Of a stretch of DNA of 64,000 nt, positions 17,310 through 27,435 are shown in pieces. The notes under the pieces are model-generated. The model was not told where the DNA came from. It worked only from the letters and a program-made list of their open reading frames with translations, and did not search any database. The position numbers and the translations under genes are program-made. The stretch covers positions 206,621 through 270,620 of the forward strand of contig DASZEN010000004.1 in assembly GCA_035940775.1 (NCBI GenBank). The letters are read 5' to 3'. The stretch comes from DASQYE01 sp035940775 (GTDB taxonomy: Bacteria; Acidobacteriota; Blastocatellia; Pyrinomonadales; Pyrinomonadaceae). Position 1 is the first letter of the stretch; each line of letters starts with the position of its first letter.

Positions 17310-18257
17310 ATGGCCCGGCCCCGCTCGCGTTTCATCTTTATGCGTTTGTGGCTCGCGAAAAATAGTGGAGTGCCGCTGCGCGAACAACTGGCGACGCAGA
17401 TCATGCTCGGCATCACAAGCGGCGACCTGGCATCGGGCGAACGCCTGCCGAGCACAAGGGAGCTTGCCCGGCGCTTCTCTATTCACTCGAATACGGTGAG
17501 CGCCGCCTATCGCGAGCTGGCGCGGCGCGGCTGGGTCGAGTTTCGTAAGGGGAGCGGAGTTTATGTGCGCCTGCGCGCCCCCGATAACCCGCTCGAAGCC
17601 GACCTCGAACTGGATCAACTGATCCAGATGTTCCTTCAACTCGCGCGCGACCGTGGCTTCTCGCTCGCCGAGATACGGGGCCGCATCAAACACTGGCTCG
17701 GGCTTCACCCGCCCGACCGTTTCCTGGTTCTGGAGCCCGACGAGGAGTTGCGCCGTATTCTCGTCGCGGAAATAAAGGAGGCGACCGAAGGGTTCCCGGT
17801 CGTCGCGGCGAGCCCCGAAGAATGCGCCGAGGCGAGTATACTGGCGGGCGCGGCCCCGGTCGCCTTGTACGGGCAGGCCGAGCGCCTGCGCGCCGCGCTC
17901 CCGACGGGCGTGACCTGCCTGTTTCTTCATACGCGCTCGGTGCCGGAATCGCTCGAAGGCCAGGCGCGGCCCGACGGCGATGCGCTCATCACGGTCGTCT
18001 CGCACTGGCCCGACTTCCTGCGCTGGTCGCGCACGATGCTGCTCGCGGCAGAGCTTGACCCGGACTCGCTCAGCTTTCGCGACGCACGCCAGAAGGGATG
18101 GCACAAGGGCTTGAGATCGAGCGCCTTCGTGATCGCCGATGCGCTGACGGCCGGTCAACTGCCCGACGGCACACGGACGCGCATTTTCCGCATCATCGCG
18201 GACTCTTCACTCTCGGAGCTGCGCGAATACGTCAAGCGGTTTCTCAACAAGCACTAG
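17310..18257 (+). CDS. GntR family transcriptional regulator
   Basis: An N-terminal winged helix-turn-helix (about 10-85) shows the GntR signature: VPLREQLATQIMLGITSGDL, GERLPSTRELARRF, and HSNTVSAAYRELARRGWVE. The C-terminal part (about 95-315) lacks the aminotransferase domain of MocR proteins and looks like a sensor domain (FPVVAASPEECAEASILAG). The start at 17310 is chosen because upstream codons overlap the esterase gene in another frame; 17340 is possible. It may regulate the adjacent esterase gene. Confidence 0.85.
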   Translation: MARPRSRFIFMRLWLAKNSGVPLREQLATQIMLGITSGDLASGERLPSTRELARRFSIHSNTVSAAYRELARRGWVEFRKGSGVYVRLRAPDNPLEADLELDQLIQMFLQLARDRGFSLAEIRGRIKHWLGLHPPDRFLVLEPDEELRRILVAEIKEATEGFPVVAASPEECAEASILAGAAPVALYGQAERLRAALPTGVTCLFLHTRSVPESLEGQARPDGDALITVVSHWPDFLRWSRTMLLAAELDPDSLSFRDARQKGWHKGLRSSAFVIADALTAGQLPDGTRTRIFRIIADSSLSELREYVKRFLNKH

Positions 18258-18468
18258 GGGGCGGCGCGCGCTCGCTCGCTCGCTCTTTCGCTCGGCGTGT
18301 GACAGTTCTTTAACTGGCACAGCGCTCGTAGAAACGTCCTTTCGCACGCTCTTATGCTCCGGAGTCGGTCGAAGGGCACGAAAGCAAAGCGCGATTTGCG
18401 GCGTTCCGGGGCGTCTGACGCATTCCTTTCATCCTCCGGCGGCCCCGGCTGTTCGACAGGTATTGAAG

Positions 18469-20061
18469 ATGTACGAACGAACCTCATCATTAAGCTCTTC
18501 ATCCAGGGAGCGTGAAGCGGCGCTGGCCCGACTCGAAACGGAAGGCTTCGACCTGCTCGTTATTGGCGGCGGCATTACGGGCGCCGCCATCGCGCACCGC
18601 GCCGCCGGGCAGGGCCTTCGCGTCGCGCTCATCGAACAGGGAGACTTTGCGAGTGGGACGAGCAGCCGTTCGTCGCGCCTGATTCACGGCGGTCTGCGCT
18701 ATCTGAAGCACGGACAGGTGCGACTGGTTCATCGCTGCCTGCTCGAACAGAAGCGCCTTTCCATACTTGCTCCGCACCTCGTCCGGCCACTCTCTTTGAT
18801 GCTTCCGCTCTATCATCACTCGTCCGCAAAGCTGTGGGCCCATCGCGGCGGCATGGCTCTCTATAGAGCCCTTCAGCCGACGGCCTCCGGCCCATTCCAC
18901 CAACTCCTGGACGCACCCTCGATGCGCGGCCACGAGCCGCTGCTCTCGGCGCAAGGCTTGCAGGGCGGGTTTCTCTGCCGCGAATATCTGACACACGACG
19001 CGAGGCTGGTCTGGGAGACCGTGCTTGCCGCGACGCGCGCGGGCGCGTGCGCGCTGAACTATGTACGCCTGTCGGAGTTCATTACGAGCCGGGGCCGCGT
19101 GACGGGCGGCATTCTACGCGACGAACTGACGGGACGAACAATTGAGGCCCATGCGAAGGTTGTGGTCAATACGACAGGCCCGTGGTCTGACCGCCTGACC
19201 AGCCGCATCAACCCATCGACGCGACGGCTTCGGCTGACAAAGGGGGTACATATTATTCTGCCGCGACGGCTGCTTCCGCTCTCCCAGGCCGTAATCTTTT
19301 TCTCGCCCGCCGACAAAAGACCTCTGGTCGCCATCCCGTCCGAGAATCTGGTCATCGTTGGCCCAACCGAGACCGAGTTCGAGGGCGAGCCGGGGTGCGC
19401 CGTGCCTGAGCCTCGGGACATAGAATATTTGCTCGAAGCGTTGTGGAGTTTTTTCCCGGCCTTTGCATTGTCATCGACGGACGTGGTGGCGAGGGCCGGT
19501 TTACGCCCGCTCTACGACCAGAGCGGAAAGCCCGCCGGAGAGGTCAGCCGCGCCTATCATATCGAGTGGCAACGCGAGGGCCTGCTCTCCGTCCTCGGCG
19601 GCAAGCTGACGCTGCACCGCCAGGCGGCAGAAGAAGCCTTCAATGTGCTGGCTCAAAAGCTTGGGTGCGCGCCGCCGCGCCGCTTTGCCGCCACGTTGGT
19701 TGACCCTTTGCCGGGCGCTCTGTGGGTGCGCTCGCCCGAAACGGTCGCGGAAAAGCTTTTGGGCGCAGGCGTCGCGCCCGAGTCGGTCGCGCATCTCCTT
19801 CACACTTATGGCAGCCGCGCGCTGCTGTTCGTTGACCTGCTCGATGAAGAGCCCGCGGGCCGGGAAGCAATCGCGCCGCCGCTCCCCTTCATACGCGCCG
19901 AAGCCCTTTTCTCGATGCGCTATGAATGGGCCGCCTGCGCGCAGGATTTTACGGAGCGCCGCACAGACCTCGCCCTGCGCGCCAAAGTGGAGGGCATAAC
20001 TCTAGAACTGGACGGCCCGTGGCGTGCCGCTGCCAGGGAAAGCCCGGTCGCTTATGTCTGA
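18469..20061 (+). CDS. glpD: Glycerol-3-phosphate dehydrogenase (FAD-dependent)
   Basis: The dinucleotide fold is at about 28-45 (LLVIGGGITGAAIAHRAAG), followed by the GlpD/GlpA hallmark SGTSSRSSRLIHGGLRYLKHG (broken here: residues about 62-82). Later motifs include VVNTTGPWSD, TKGVHIILP and a GGKLTLHRQAAE C-terminal core segment. The family oxidises sn-glycerol 3-phosphate to dihydroxyacetone phosphate at the membrane and passes electrons to quinone. The 530-residue length is normal. The start is ATG 18469 (TTG 18463 is two codons upstream). A HisC-like aminotransferase follows in the same direction. Confidence 0.92.
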   Translation: MYERTSSLSSSSREREAALARLETEGFDLLVIGGGITGAAIAHRAAGQGLRVALIEQGDFASGTSSRSSRLIHGGLRYLKHGQVRLVHRCLLEQKRLSILAPHLVRPLSLMLPLYHHSSAKLWAHRGGMALYRALQPTASGPFHQLLDAPSMRGHEPLLSAQGLQGGFLCREYLTHDARLVWETVLAATRAGACALNYVRLSEFITSRGRVTGGILRDELTGRTIEAHAKVVVNTTGPWSDRLTSRINPSTRRLRLTKGVHIILPRRLLPLSQAVIFFSPADKRPLVAIPSENLVIVGPTETEFEGEPGCAVPEPRDIEYLLEALWSFFPAFALSSTDVVARAGLRPLYDQSGKPAGEVSRAYHIEWQREGLLSVLGGKLTLHRQAAEEAFNVLAQKLGCAPPRRFAATLVDPLPGALWVRSPETVAEKLLGAGVAPESVAHLLHTYGSRALLFVDLLDEEPAGREAIAPPLPFIRAEALFSMRYEWAACAQDFTERRTDLALRAKVEGITLELDGPWRAAARESPVAYV

Positions 20062-20089
20062 GCGCCACTGATCGGGAGAGACGAAGAAC

Positions 20090-21115
20090 ATGAACGAAGA
20101 AGGGGTGCTTCACTTTGAAGCAGCGATCAATCCGTACGGCTGCTCGCCAAAAGTCTCGGAAGCGTTGGAGGCATTTGCGCGTGCACGCGAGTTCCGCTTC
20201 TACGGCGACGCGACCGCCCTGGAACTGCGCGAAGAACTGGCTGCGCTGCATGATCTTTCGCCGGATAACTTCGTCGTTTACAACGGGGCGGGCGAGGCTC
20301 TGGCGTGGCTCTTCGTCTTTCATCTGGTGATGCGACGGGGCCGCCTCATCGTCCCCTATCCCTCGTACGAGCGGTTCGTTGAAGCGGGCAGGCGTTGTGC
20401 GGCAGAGCTAATCGAAGTCCCGCTCGATGATGAGGATTTTTCGCTCTCCGTCGAGCGATTGATCGAAGAGGGAAATCAGCGGGGCGCAACCCTCGGGCTC
20501 ATCAGCAATCCGAACAACCCGTCCGGCAACAGCCTGCTCGACGAGGCGGGCCTCAAGAGATTGCTGGACGAGCTGCCCGAATGCCTGTGGATCATAGACG
20601 AAGCTTACGCGGACTATACGGGTAAGAGCTTTGTTCCTTTGGTGCGCGAGAGGCCGAATCTGGTCGTGCTCCGCACCTTCTCGAAAGCGTACGGGCTCGC
20701 CGGGCTAAGGGTCGGATGCGCTGTCGCTCAACGGGAGGTTGCGCTCTCGCTGTCGCGCTCGCGCCTGCCCTGGGCCGTCAATTCGATGTCGCTCATTGCG
20801 GCGCGCGCGGCGCTCCGCGATCAGGATTATTTGCGAGAGGTAGTGGCGCGCATCCGCCAGGATTGCGCCGAGCTTTATACGGCGCTCGACCGCCTGCCTC
20901 ACCTGGAAGTCAGCCCGAGCGCCGCAAACTTCTTCCTAGTCCGGCTAAAGGGCGTTGACGCGCAGCTCTTGAAAGATCATCTACAGGCCCGTCGGATAAG
21001 GGTTCGCAGCCGCCCGGACATGCCCGAACACATACGCATCACTTCGCTCAGGCCGGAAGAGAATCGCCTCCTGCTCGGCGAGCTTCACGATTATCTTTCG
21101 AACACGGCGCGCTGA
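20090..21115 (+). CDS. Class I/II PLP aminotransferase, HisC-like
   Basis: The protein shows the histidinol-phosphate aminotransferase pattern: AAINPYGCSPKV near the N-terminus, FYGDATALELREELA, NGAGEALAW, NPNNPSGN (about 139-146), the aspartate IIDEAYADY and the PLP-lysine segment FSKAYGLAGLRVG (about 198-210). Length 341 is slightly short for HisC. No his operon lies here, so threonine-phosphate decarboxylase (CobD-like) or another aminotransferase is an alternative. A purine-rich GGGAGAGACGAAG precedes the ATG. Likely co-transcribed with glpD (28-base gap). Confidence 0.85.
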   Translation: MNEEGVLHFEAAINPYGCSPKVSEALEAFARAREFRFYGDATALELREELAALHDLSPDNFVVYNGAGEALAWLFVFHLVMRRGRLIVPYPSYERFVEAGRRCAAELIEVPLDDEDFSLSVERLIEEGNQRGATLGLISNPNNPSGNSLLDEAGLKRLLDELPECLWIIDEAYADYTGKSFVPLVRERPNLVVLRTFSKAYGLAGLRVGCAVAQREVALSLSRSRLPWAVNSMSLIAARAALRDQDYLREVVARIRQDCAELYTALDRLPHLEVSPSAANFFLVRLKGVDAQLLKDHLQARRIRVRSRPDMPEHIRITSLRPEENRLLLGELHDYLSNTAR

Positions 21116-21201
21116 GCGCGAGGGAAAAAAGGCTGTTCGGCGGGAAGACAAAGCCCCGCCGCCCGCCGACCATCGTCAGGGGCTCATGAGGCAGCGCGGT
21201 T

Positions 21202-21762
21202 ATGCCCGTCAATGAATATCATTTCGTTAACCGCTGGTGCGTGGAAGGCACTGTCGCGGAGGTCTCCGAGGTGATAGAGAACGCACGGGAGCTGCCGCGC
21301 TGGTGGCCTTCCGTGTACCTGGAGGTCGAAGAGCGAGAGCCGGGCGGCGAGGGCGGCGTCGGGAAACTAATCAGCCTGCGCGCCAAGGGCTGGCTGCCGT
21401 ATACCCTGCGTATAAATTTCCGAACCATAGAGTCACGCTCGCCCCACGGCTTTACGCTCGAGGCGTCGGGCGATCTGGAGGGAGTCGGCGTCTGGTCTTT
21501 CGAGCAGGACGGCCCCCTGGTCAATATCACTTACGACTGGCGGATTCACGCCAACAAACCCTTAATCCGCGCGCTCTCATTCCTGCTCAAGCCGATCTTC
21601 GCTTCCAATCATCGTTGGACTATGCGGCGCGGCGAGCAGAGTCTCAAGCTCGAACTGGCGCGCCGCCGCGCACGCACGCCCGAAGAGGCGGCGCGCATCG
21701 CTTCGCCGCCTGGGCCAACCTTTCCTCATAATCTCTATCGCGGGAAAAAGGGGGCGCTCTAA
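21202..21762 (+). CDS. SRPBCC (START-like) family protein
   Basis: The 186-residue protein has the polyketide-cyclase/SRPBCC pattern: VEGTVAEVSEVIENARELPR, WWPSVYLEVEERE, LRINFRTIE, FTLEASGDLEGVGVWSFE and a C-terminal helix MRRGEQSLKLELARRRA. The family binds hydrophobic ligands in a helix-grip fold. The C-terminal 30 residues are an extra Pro-containing extension. It is third in line after glpD and the aminotransferase and convergent with cheB. The ligand is unknown. Confidence 0.83.
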   Translation: MPVNEYHFVNRWCVEGTVAEVSEVIENARELPRWWPSVYLEVEEREPGGEGGVGKLISLRAKGWLPYTLRINFRTIESRSPHGFTLEASGDLEGVGVWSFEQDGPLVNITYDWRIHANKPLIRALSFLLKPIFASNHRWTMRRGEQSLKLELARRRARTPEEAARIASPPGPTFPHNLYRGKKGAL

Positions 21763-21922
21763 CGGGTGCTAACGCACGAGCGGGCGCGCTCCGGCCCCGA
21801 GGGGTTAGAGACCACACCTGTGTAGCCGCGAATCGAAGGAGGCACAGAGGACAATAGCCGTCTGCAACTGCAAGTGGCGAGTGGTCGCGCGCACCGGATG
21901 AGGGTTTGGAGAGCGCAGGCGC

Positions 21923-21965
21923 AAAAGGAGTCGAAAGAAAAACATCATTTCTTTCGACTCCTTTT
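21923..21965. terminator. Bidirectional intrinsic terminator
   Basis: Perfect 18-bp arms (21923-21940 and 21948-21965; inner ends CGAAAGAAA and TTTCTTTCG) flank a 7-base loop. It lies between convergent genes (SRPBCC on +, cheB on -), and the arms end in T-rich sequence on either strand, so it can stop transcription from both sides. Confidence 0.8.
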
Positions 21966-22024
21966 GATCTATATCGTGTCAGACGGCAAACCCGGCTCCC
22001 CGGTATCAATCAGACAGGCTTCGC

Positions 22025-23014
22025 TTATTGCTCCTGAGACATCGCGGCCTGCCTTACCAAATCCGCACGGCGCTGGGCTTCCTGCGCTTGTGCCAGAAAT
22101 TTCTCGGCGGTATTGCCGGTTTCGCCATCGGTCAGGTGCTCTCCGAGGTGGCGCAGCAGCAGCACGCTCTCTTCGATGGAACGAATGGCGTTCCAGAGGG
22201 AATCCTCAACCCCTTCGGTGATCTCCGCCAGGAGGCTCTCGACCGAATAGGCGTGGCCGGTGTGGCAACGAAAGCGAATACGCTTCTCCTCGTTCAACTG
22301 CAAAAGCACCCCATGACACTCCGGGCAGGCGTAGTTGGACGGCTCACCCAGTTTGAGCACACCGGCATTGAGAGCCGTATCTTCCTTGGCGATCCTGACT
22401 TCTATCTCTATCTTCTTCGGCACTTCGTGCGCTCCCTCCTCTTCGACGGGCGTGCTCGTCAAACGCACCAGCAGGGGCGCGATGTCGGCTACGTGCAGGC
22501 AATGATCCACCCGCGCATGTCTCATCGCGCTTGTAGGCATTGAAGGGGCGAGCGCCTCCTCCGGGTCTTGCACTACCGACGTGCCGCCGAGCTGCTTGAC
22601 GGCCCAGAGGCCAGCCGTGCCGTCGTCCAGATTGCCCGTTAAAATCACGCCGATGACGCGCGGGCCGTAAACTTGCGCCGCCGAACGAAAGAGCGGGTCA
22701 ACGGCGGGGCGAAAGCGGTTCTCTTTGGGCCCGCGCGTGAGACGGACGCGGTTGGGTTCGATAATGAGATGCTGGTCGGGCGGCGCGACGTAAATGCGTC
22801 CCGGTTCAATGCGTTCCCTGTCCACGGCATTCGTCGAGGGCAGGGCCCCGGCGCGATCAAGTATGTCGGCCAGAATGCCCGGCGATTGAGGCGCGGTGTG
22901 CAGGACGACGAAGACGGAGGCCGGAAAGTCTTTCGGCAATCCGCCCGCGATCGTCTTGAGAGCTTCAATACCGCCCGCCGAAGCTCCTATGACTACGATA
23001 TCTCTCGTTGGCAC
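22025..23014 (-). CDS. cheB: CheB-type methylesterase domain protein with zinc-ribbon tail
   Basis: Residues about 5-190 form a CheB catalytic domain without receiver: serine elbow IGASAGGIEAL, histidine VLHTAPQSPG, and aspartate TGNLDDGTAG. The C-terminal part (about 225-329) has CPECHG and RCHTGH, probably a zinc-binding knuckle, followed by a long helix. It starts with GTG at 23014, well supported by GGGAGG eight bases upstream. Stand-alone CheB proteins of this kind often sit beside CheB-CheR hybrid kinases, as here (divergent neighbour). Role: probably demethylation or deamidation of a receptor, or a signalling scaffold. Confidence 0.88.
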   Translation of the reverse strand: MPTRDIVVIGASAGGIEALKTIAGGLPKDFPASVFVVLHTAPQSPGILADILDRAGALPSTNAVDRERIEPGRIYVAPPDQHLIIEPNRVRLTRGPKENRFRPAVDPLFRSAAQVYGPRVIGVILTGNLDDGTAGLWAVKQLGGTSVVQDPEEALAPSMPTSAMRHARVDHCLHVADIAPLLVRLTSTPVEEEGAHEVPKKIEIEVRIAKEDTALNAGVLKLGEPSNYACPECHGVLLQLNEEKRIRFRCHTGHAYSVESLLAEITEGVEDSLWNAIRSIEESVLLLRHLGEHLTDGETGNTAEKFLAQAQEAQRRADLVRQAAMSQEQ

Positions 23015-23319
23015 TCGAAGACCCTCCCTGCGTCAAGACCCTTTTTGCGCGGCCATTGAAAAGTAACCGGCCGTCAGCCAAAGCGGGGAATTGATGGGAG
23101 TTTTATAACACACGAGGCGACGAACGCCCGAACGAGTAATGCTCTACTATACATTGGATACGAGTTAAACTACACTTCTCTATCCGACCGAGACCGAAAA
23201 CCCCTTTTTGAAAAGGAAGCATTGAAAAAGATGAGGCAGGCGGCTTGAAGTTTTAATTTCAAGCCCGGCGGCGATCATTCTTAATCTTAGTATCGTTGAG
23301 AACAAGAGGAATTTCCAGG
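23015..23319. other. Divergent promoter region of cheB and the hybrid kinase
   Basis: These 305 bases separate the two divergent genes. They contain CCTTTTTGAAAAGG (23203-23216), part of a 17-base stretch also found at 5075-5091, and AT-rich sequence around 23140-23175. No confident -35/-10 pair is called. Confidence 0.5.
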
Positions 23320-26300
23320 ATGAGCGGCAAGACTTCAGGCAAGGATTGGGAGGGCGCGGAACAGACGAGTCAGCCACGGGGCGATGATTTTCTGGTCGTG
23401 GGCTTAGGCGCTTCGGCCGGTGGCATCAAGGCTTTTAAGGAGTTCTTCGCGCACGTGCCCCGCGCGAGCGGCATGGCTTACGTCGTCATTCTGCACCTCT
23501 CGCCCGAGCACGAGAGCCACCTTGCCGAAGTCTTGCAGACCGTCACAGAGATGCCCGTCGAGCAGGTGCGCGGCCCCGTTCGGATAGAGCCGAATCACGT
23601 TTACGTCATCCCGCCCAATAAGAGCCTGGCGATGAACGACGGGCAGCTCGCGCTCTCCGAGGTCAAGCGCATCGAGGAGCGGCGCGCGCCCGTAGACATC
23701 TTCTTCCGCACGCTCGCCGATTCGAAGCACTCGCGCGCCGTCAGCGTGGTGCTGTCGGGCACGGGCGCGGACGGCTCGATGGGCATGAAGCGCGTCAAGG
23801 AGATGGGCGGCATCTGCGTCGTGCAAGACCCGCAGGAAGCGGAATACAGCGACATGCCGCGCCATTCGATTGCGACGGGGCTGGTTGACTACGTGCTCCC
23901 CGTGGCCGAGATTCCGCAAAAGATCATCGCCTACAGTGAGCGCCTCGGGCAAACCCGCGTCCCCGTAGAATCGCTCGAACAGCCCGAAACGCACGAGCAG
24001 GCGCTTCGCCAAATCTTCACGCAGCTCAGGGTACGCACCGGGCACGACTTCTCGAACTACAAACGCGCGACCGTCCTGCGGCGCATCGAGCGGCGCATCA
24101 ACGTCAACGAACTCTCAGACCTGCAAGCTTACGCACATTTCATGCGCGAGCGCCCCGAAGAAGCGCAGGCGCTGCTCAAAGACCTGCTCATCAGCGTGAC
24201 CAATTTCTTCCGCGACTCTGAAGCCTTCGAGACGCTCGAACGCGGCCTTATCCGCAGAATCTTCGAGGGCAAGGGGGCGGGCGATCAGGTGCGAGTCTGG
24301 GTGGCAGGCTGTGCGACCGGCGAAGAAGCCTACACGATGGCGATGCTGCTCGCCGAGTTCACGGAGAGTTTAACGGACGCGCCGACCGTGCAGGTCTTCG
24401 CCACGGACATAGACGAGGATGCGATTGCGAGGGCGCGCGAGGGTTTCTACACCGAGGCGGACGTGGCGGACATCTCGCCCGAACGGCTGCGCCGCTTCTT
24501 CACCAAAGAGATCGGCGGCTACCGCGTGCGCCATGAGTTGCGCGAGGTGGTGCTCTTCGCACATCACAACCTCATCAAAGACCCGCCCTTCTCGCATCTC
24601 GACCTGGCCTCGTGCCGCAACCTGCTCATCTACCTTAACCGCGCGGCGCAGGAGCGCGTCATGCAGGTTCTCCACTTCGCCCTTAATCCCGGCGGCTTCC
24701 TGTTCCTCGGCACGTCGGAATCCGTTGACGGCTCGACCGACCTGTTCCTCACCATTGATAAAGAGGCGCACATCTACCAGAGCCGCGCCGTGGCTGCGCG
24801 CCTGGCGCTGCCTATCCCCGATTTGTCGGTCGCCGGGCACATCGCAGACCTGCGCCGGAGGGATGAGCGCGTTCGGGAAACTCGCGCCCTGGAGCGCATC
24901 TCCTACGCAGACCTCCATCAACGTCTTGTCGAGCAATACGCGCCGCCTTCGGTCGTCGTCAACGAAGAGTATGACATCGTGCATCTCTCGGAGCGCGCCG
25001 GGCGGTATATGCAGGTGGCGGGCGGCGAGCCTTCGCACAACCTGCTCAAGATAGTGCGCCCGGAAATTCGCATGGAGCTACGCACGGCGCTCTATCAGGC
25101 CAGGCAAAACCGCGCGGCCGTGGAGGCGCGCAATATCCCGGTGCATCTCGAAGAGGGCATGCGACTCGTCAACCTGCAAGTGCGCCCGGTTTTCAGCGAA
25201 GGCGATAACGCGCGCGGCTTTATCCTCGTCGTCTTCGACGATGCGGGCGGGGGGACGGAAAGCGCGGGCCTGAAAGCGGCAGAGATGGTCGTTGCCGCCG
25301 AGCCCGCGGCGCAGCAGCTTGAGGATGAGTTGGTGCGGGTCAAGGCGCAGCTTCGCGCGACCATCCAGCAGTACGAGACGCAGACCGAAGAGCTTAAGGC
25401 ATCGAACGAAGAGTTGCAGGCGATGAACGAGGAGTTGCGCTCGACCGCCGAAGAGCTGGAGACCTCAAGGGAAGAGCTGCAATCGGTCAACGAAGAACTG
25501 ACGACGGTCAATCAGGAGCTGAAGATCAAGATAGAGGAGCTGAGTCAGGCCAACGACGATTTCATAAACCTGATGAACTCGACCGACATCGGCACGATCT
25601 TCCTCGACCGCACGCTGCGCCTCAAGCTCTTTACTCCGCGTGCCCGCGACATTTTCAATCTGATTCCGGCGGATGTCGGAAGACCGCTCTCGGACATCAC
25701 GGCCCGCCTTGACGCCGCCAACCTGCTCGCAGACCCCGAGCACGTGCTCGCCAGTCTGCAACCCCTCCAACGCGAGGTCGAGACGCGCGAAGGGCGCTGG
25801 TATCTGATGAACATTTCGCCGTATCGCACGGTGGAAGACCGCATCGAGGGCGTCATCTTGACGTTTCTTGACATCACCGAGCGCAAGCTTTCGGAAAAAG
25901 ACAGATTCTTTCTGGCCTCTATCGTGGAATCGTCGGAAGACGCGATCATCACGGTTGATTTCGGCGGGGAGATCACCAGTTGGAACAAAGCGGCGGAGGG
26001 GCTCTACGGCTACGCGGCGGCGGAAGCGATCGGCAAGCCCCTGAGCATGCTGACGCTTCCCGAAGACCTGAAAGAAGTGCTGAAAAATGCCGATAAGGTC
26101 AGGCACAGCGAGACGGTTGAAAGCTACGACACCATCAGGGTTCATAAAGACGGGCGCGAAATGAACCTTGAGCTGGTGTTGTCGCCCGTCAGGGAAGCGA
26201 CGGGGCGGGTCATCGGCGTCTCGGCCATCGCGCGCGACGTGACGGAGCGCCGTAGGGCCGAAGCTCTGTTACAGGCGAGCGAAGAGCGCCTTCGCCTGCT

Positions 26301-27435
26301 CATCGAGAGCGTCACGGATTACTCCATCATCATACAGGACATGGACGGGCGCATCGAAGTTTGGAATCCGGGCGCCGAGCGCATGTTCGACTATACACAG
26401 GCGGAGGCCGTCGGCCAGTCCATCGAGATCATCTTCACGCCCGAAGACCGGGCGCAGGGCGCTCACCTCGCGGAGATGAAGACGGCGCGCGAACAGGGGG
26501 TCGCCAATGACGAGCGCTGGCACCTGCGCAAGGACGGCTCGCGCTTCTACGTGAGCGGCGTGCTCACCCTACTGCGCGACGGCGGGTTGATGGGCTACGC
26601 CAAGATCGCGCGCGACCTTACGGAGAGCAAGCGGACGGAGGAAGAGTTGCGCCGCGCGCGCGCGGAGCTGGAACTGCGTGTCGTCGAGCGGACGAGTGAG
26701 CTGGCTGAAGCCAACAGGGCGTTGCGGGTGGAAAACGCCGAGCGGCGGCAGGTTGAAAAGGCGCGACTGCAACTGCTCAGGCAGCTCGTCCGCGTGCAGG
26801 ACGACGAGCGCCGCCGCATCGCCCGCGACATCCACGACCACCTCGGTCAACAATCCACGGCGCTACGGCTACAGCTCGAAGCCCTTAAAGACCAGTGCAA
26901 GGGGTACGAGGAATTGTGCGGGCCGATTGAGCAGACGCAGGAGATCGCCGCGCGACTCGACGCCGACGTTGATTTCCTCGCGTGGGAACTCAGGCCCGCC
27001 GCGCTCGACGATCTGGGGCTGGCGGCGACCCTCGGCAACTTCGTCAAAGAGTGGTCAAAACACTTCCAGATCCCGGCAGACTTTCACACCTCAGGCATGG
27101 ACGAAGAGCGCCCTTCGCCCGAGGTTGAAACCAGCCTCTACCGCATCGCGCAGGAAGCGCTCAACAACGCCTGCAAGCACGCGCAGGCCAGCGGCGTCAA
27201 CGTGCTCCTTGAGCGCCGCGATCACTCGGTCATGCTCATCGTCGAAGATAACGGCGTCGGCTTCGACCCGAGCGATAAAGAGCAGTCCGAAAAGGGCCTC
27301 GGGCTGTTGGGCATGCGCGAGCGCGCGGGGCTCGTCGGCGGTTCGCTTGAGATCGAATCCGCGCCGAACGAGGGCACGACCATCTTCGCGCGCGTCCCCG
27401 TCATCTTCCCGGAAGAAGGAGTCACGGAGGGATGA
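23320..27435 (+). CDS. CheB-CheR-PAS hybrid histidine kinase
   Basis: The 1371-residue cytoplasmic protein combines: a CheB methylesterase domain (about 20-200; GLGASAGGIKAF, LHLSPEHES, SGTGADGSMG), a CheR methyltransferase (about 220-490; VAGCATGEEAYTMAMLLAE SAM-binding segment in two parts and LDLASCRNLLIYLN), a long coiled coil (about 670-740; NEELQAMNEELRSTAEELE), PAS domains (about 740-860, 870-990, 995-1120) and a NarL-type kinase core with DERRRIARDIHDHLGQQ and the ATPase EDNGVGFDP. The start at 23320 follows AGAGGA. Overlap by ATGA with the next gene marks a kinase/regulator pair. Stimulus unknown. Confidence 0.92.
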   Translation: MSGKTSGKDWEGAEQTSQPRGDDFLVVGLGASAGGIKAFKEFFAHVPRASGMAYVVILHLSPEHESHLAEVLQTVTEMPVEQVRGPVRIEPNHVYVIPPNKSLAMNDGQLALSEVKRIEERRAPVDIFFRTLADSKHSRAVSVVLSGTGADGSMGMKRVKEMGGICVVQDPQEAEYSDMPRHSIATGLVDYVLPVAEIPQKIIAYSERLGQTRVPVESLEQPETHEQALRQIFTQLRVRTGHDFSNYKRATVLRRIERRINVNELSDLQAYAHFMRERPEEAQALLKDLLISVTNFFRDSEAFETLERGLIRRIFEGKGAGDQVRVWVAGCATGEEAYTMAMLLAEFTESLTDAPTVQVFATDIDEDAIARAREGFYTEADVADISPERLRRFFTKEIGGYRVRHELREVVLFAHHNLIKDPPFSHLDLASCRNLLIYLNRAAQERVMQVLHFALNPGGFLFLGTSESVDGSTDLFLTIDKEAHIYQSRAVAARLALPIPDLSVAGHIADLRRRDERVRETRALERISYADLHQRLVEQYAPPSVVVNEEYDIVHLSERAGRYMQVAGGEPSHNLLKIVRPEIRMELRTALYQARQNRAAVEARNIPVHLEEGMRLVNLQVRPVFSEGDNARGFILVVFDDAGGGTESAGLKAAEMVVAAEPAAQQLEDELVRVKAQLRATIQQYETQTEELKASNEELQAMNEELRSTAEELETSREELQSVNEELTTVNQELKIKIEELSQANDDFINLMNSTDIGTIFLDRTLRLKLFTPRARDIFNLIPADVGRPLSDITARLDAANLLADPEHVLASLQPLQREVETREGRWYLMNISPYRTVEDRIEGVILTFLDITERKLSEKDRFFLASIVESSEDAIITVDFGGEITSWNKAAEGLYGYAAAEAIGKPLSMLTLPEDLKEVLKNADKVRHSETVESYDTIRVHKDGREMNLELVLSPVREATGRVIGVSAIARDVTERRRAEALLQASEERLRLLIESVTDYSIIIQDMDGRIEVWNPGAERMFDYTQAEAVGQSIEIIFTPEDRAQGAHLAEMKTAREQGVANDERWHLRKDGSRFYVSGVLTLLRDGGLMGYAKIARDLTESKRTEEELRRARAELELRVVERTSELAEANRALRVENAERRQVEKARLQLLRQLVRVQDDERRRIARDIHDHLGQQSTALRLQLEALKDQCKGYEELCGPIEQTQEIAARLDADVDFLAWELRPAALDDLGLAATLGNFVKEWSKHFQIPADFHTSGMDEERPSPEVETSLYRIAQEALNNACKHAQASGVNVLLERRDHSVMLIVEDNGVGFDPSDKEQSEKGLGLLGMRERAGLVGGSLEIESAPNEGTTIFARVPVIFPEEGVTEG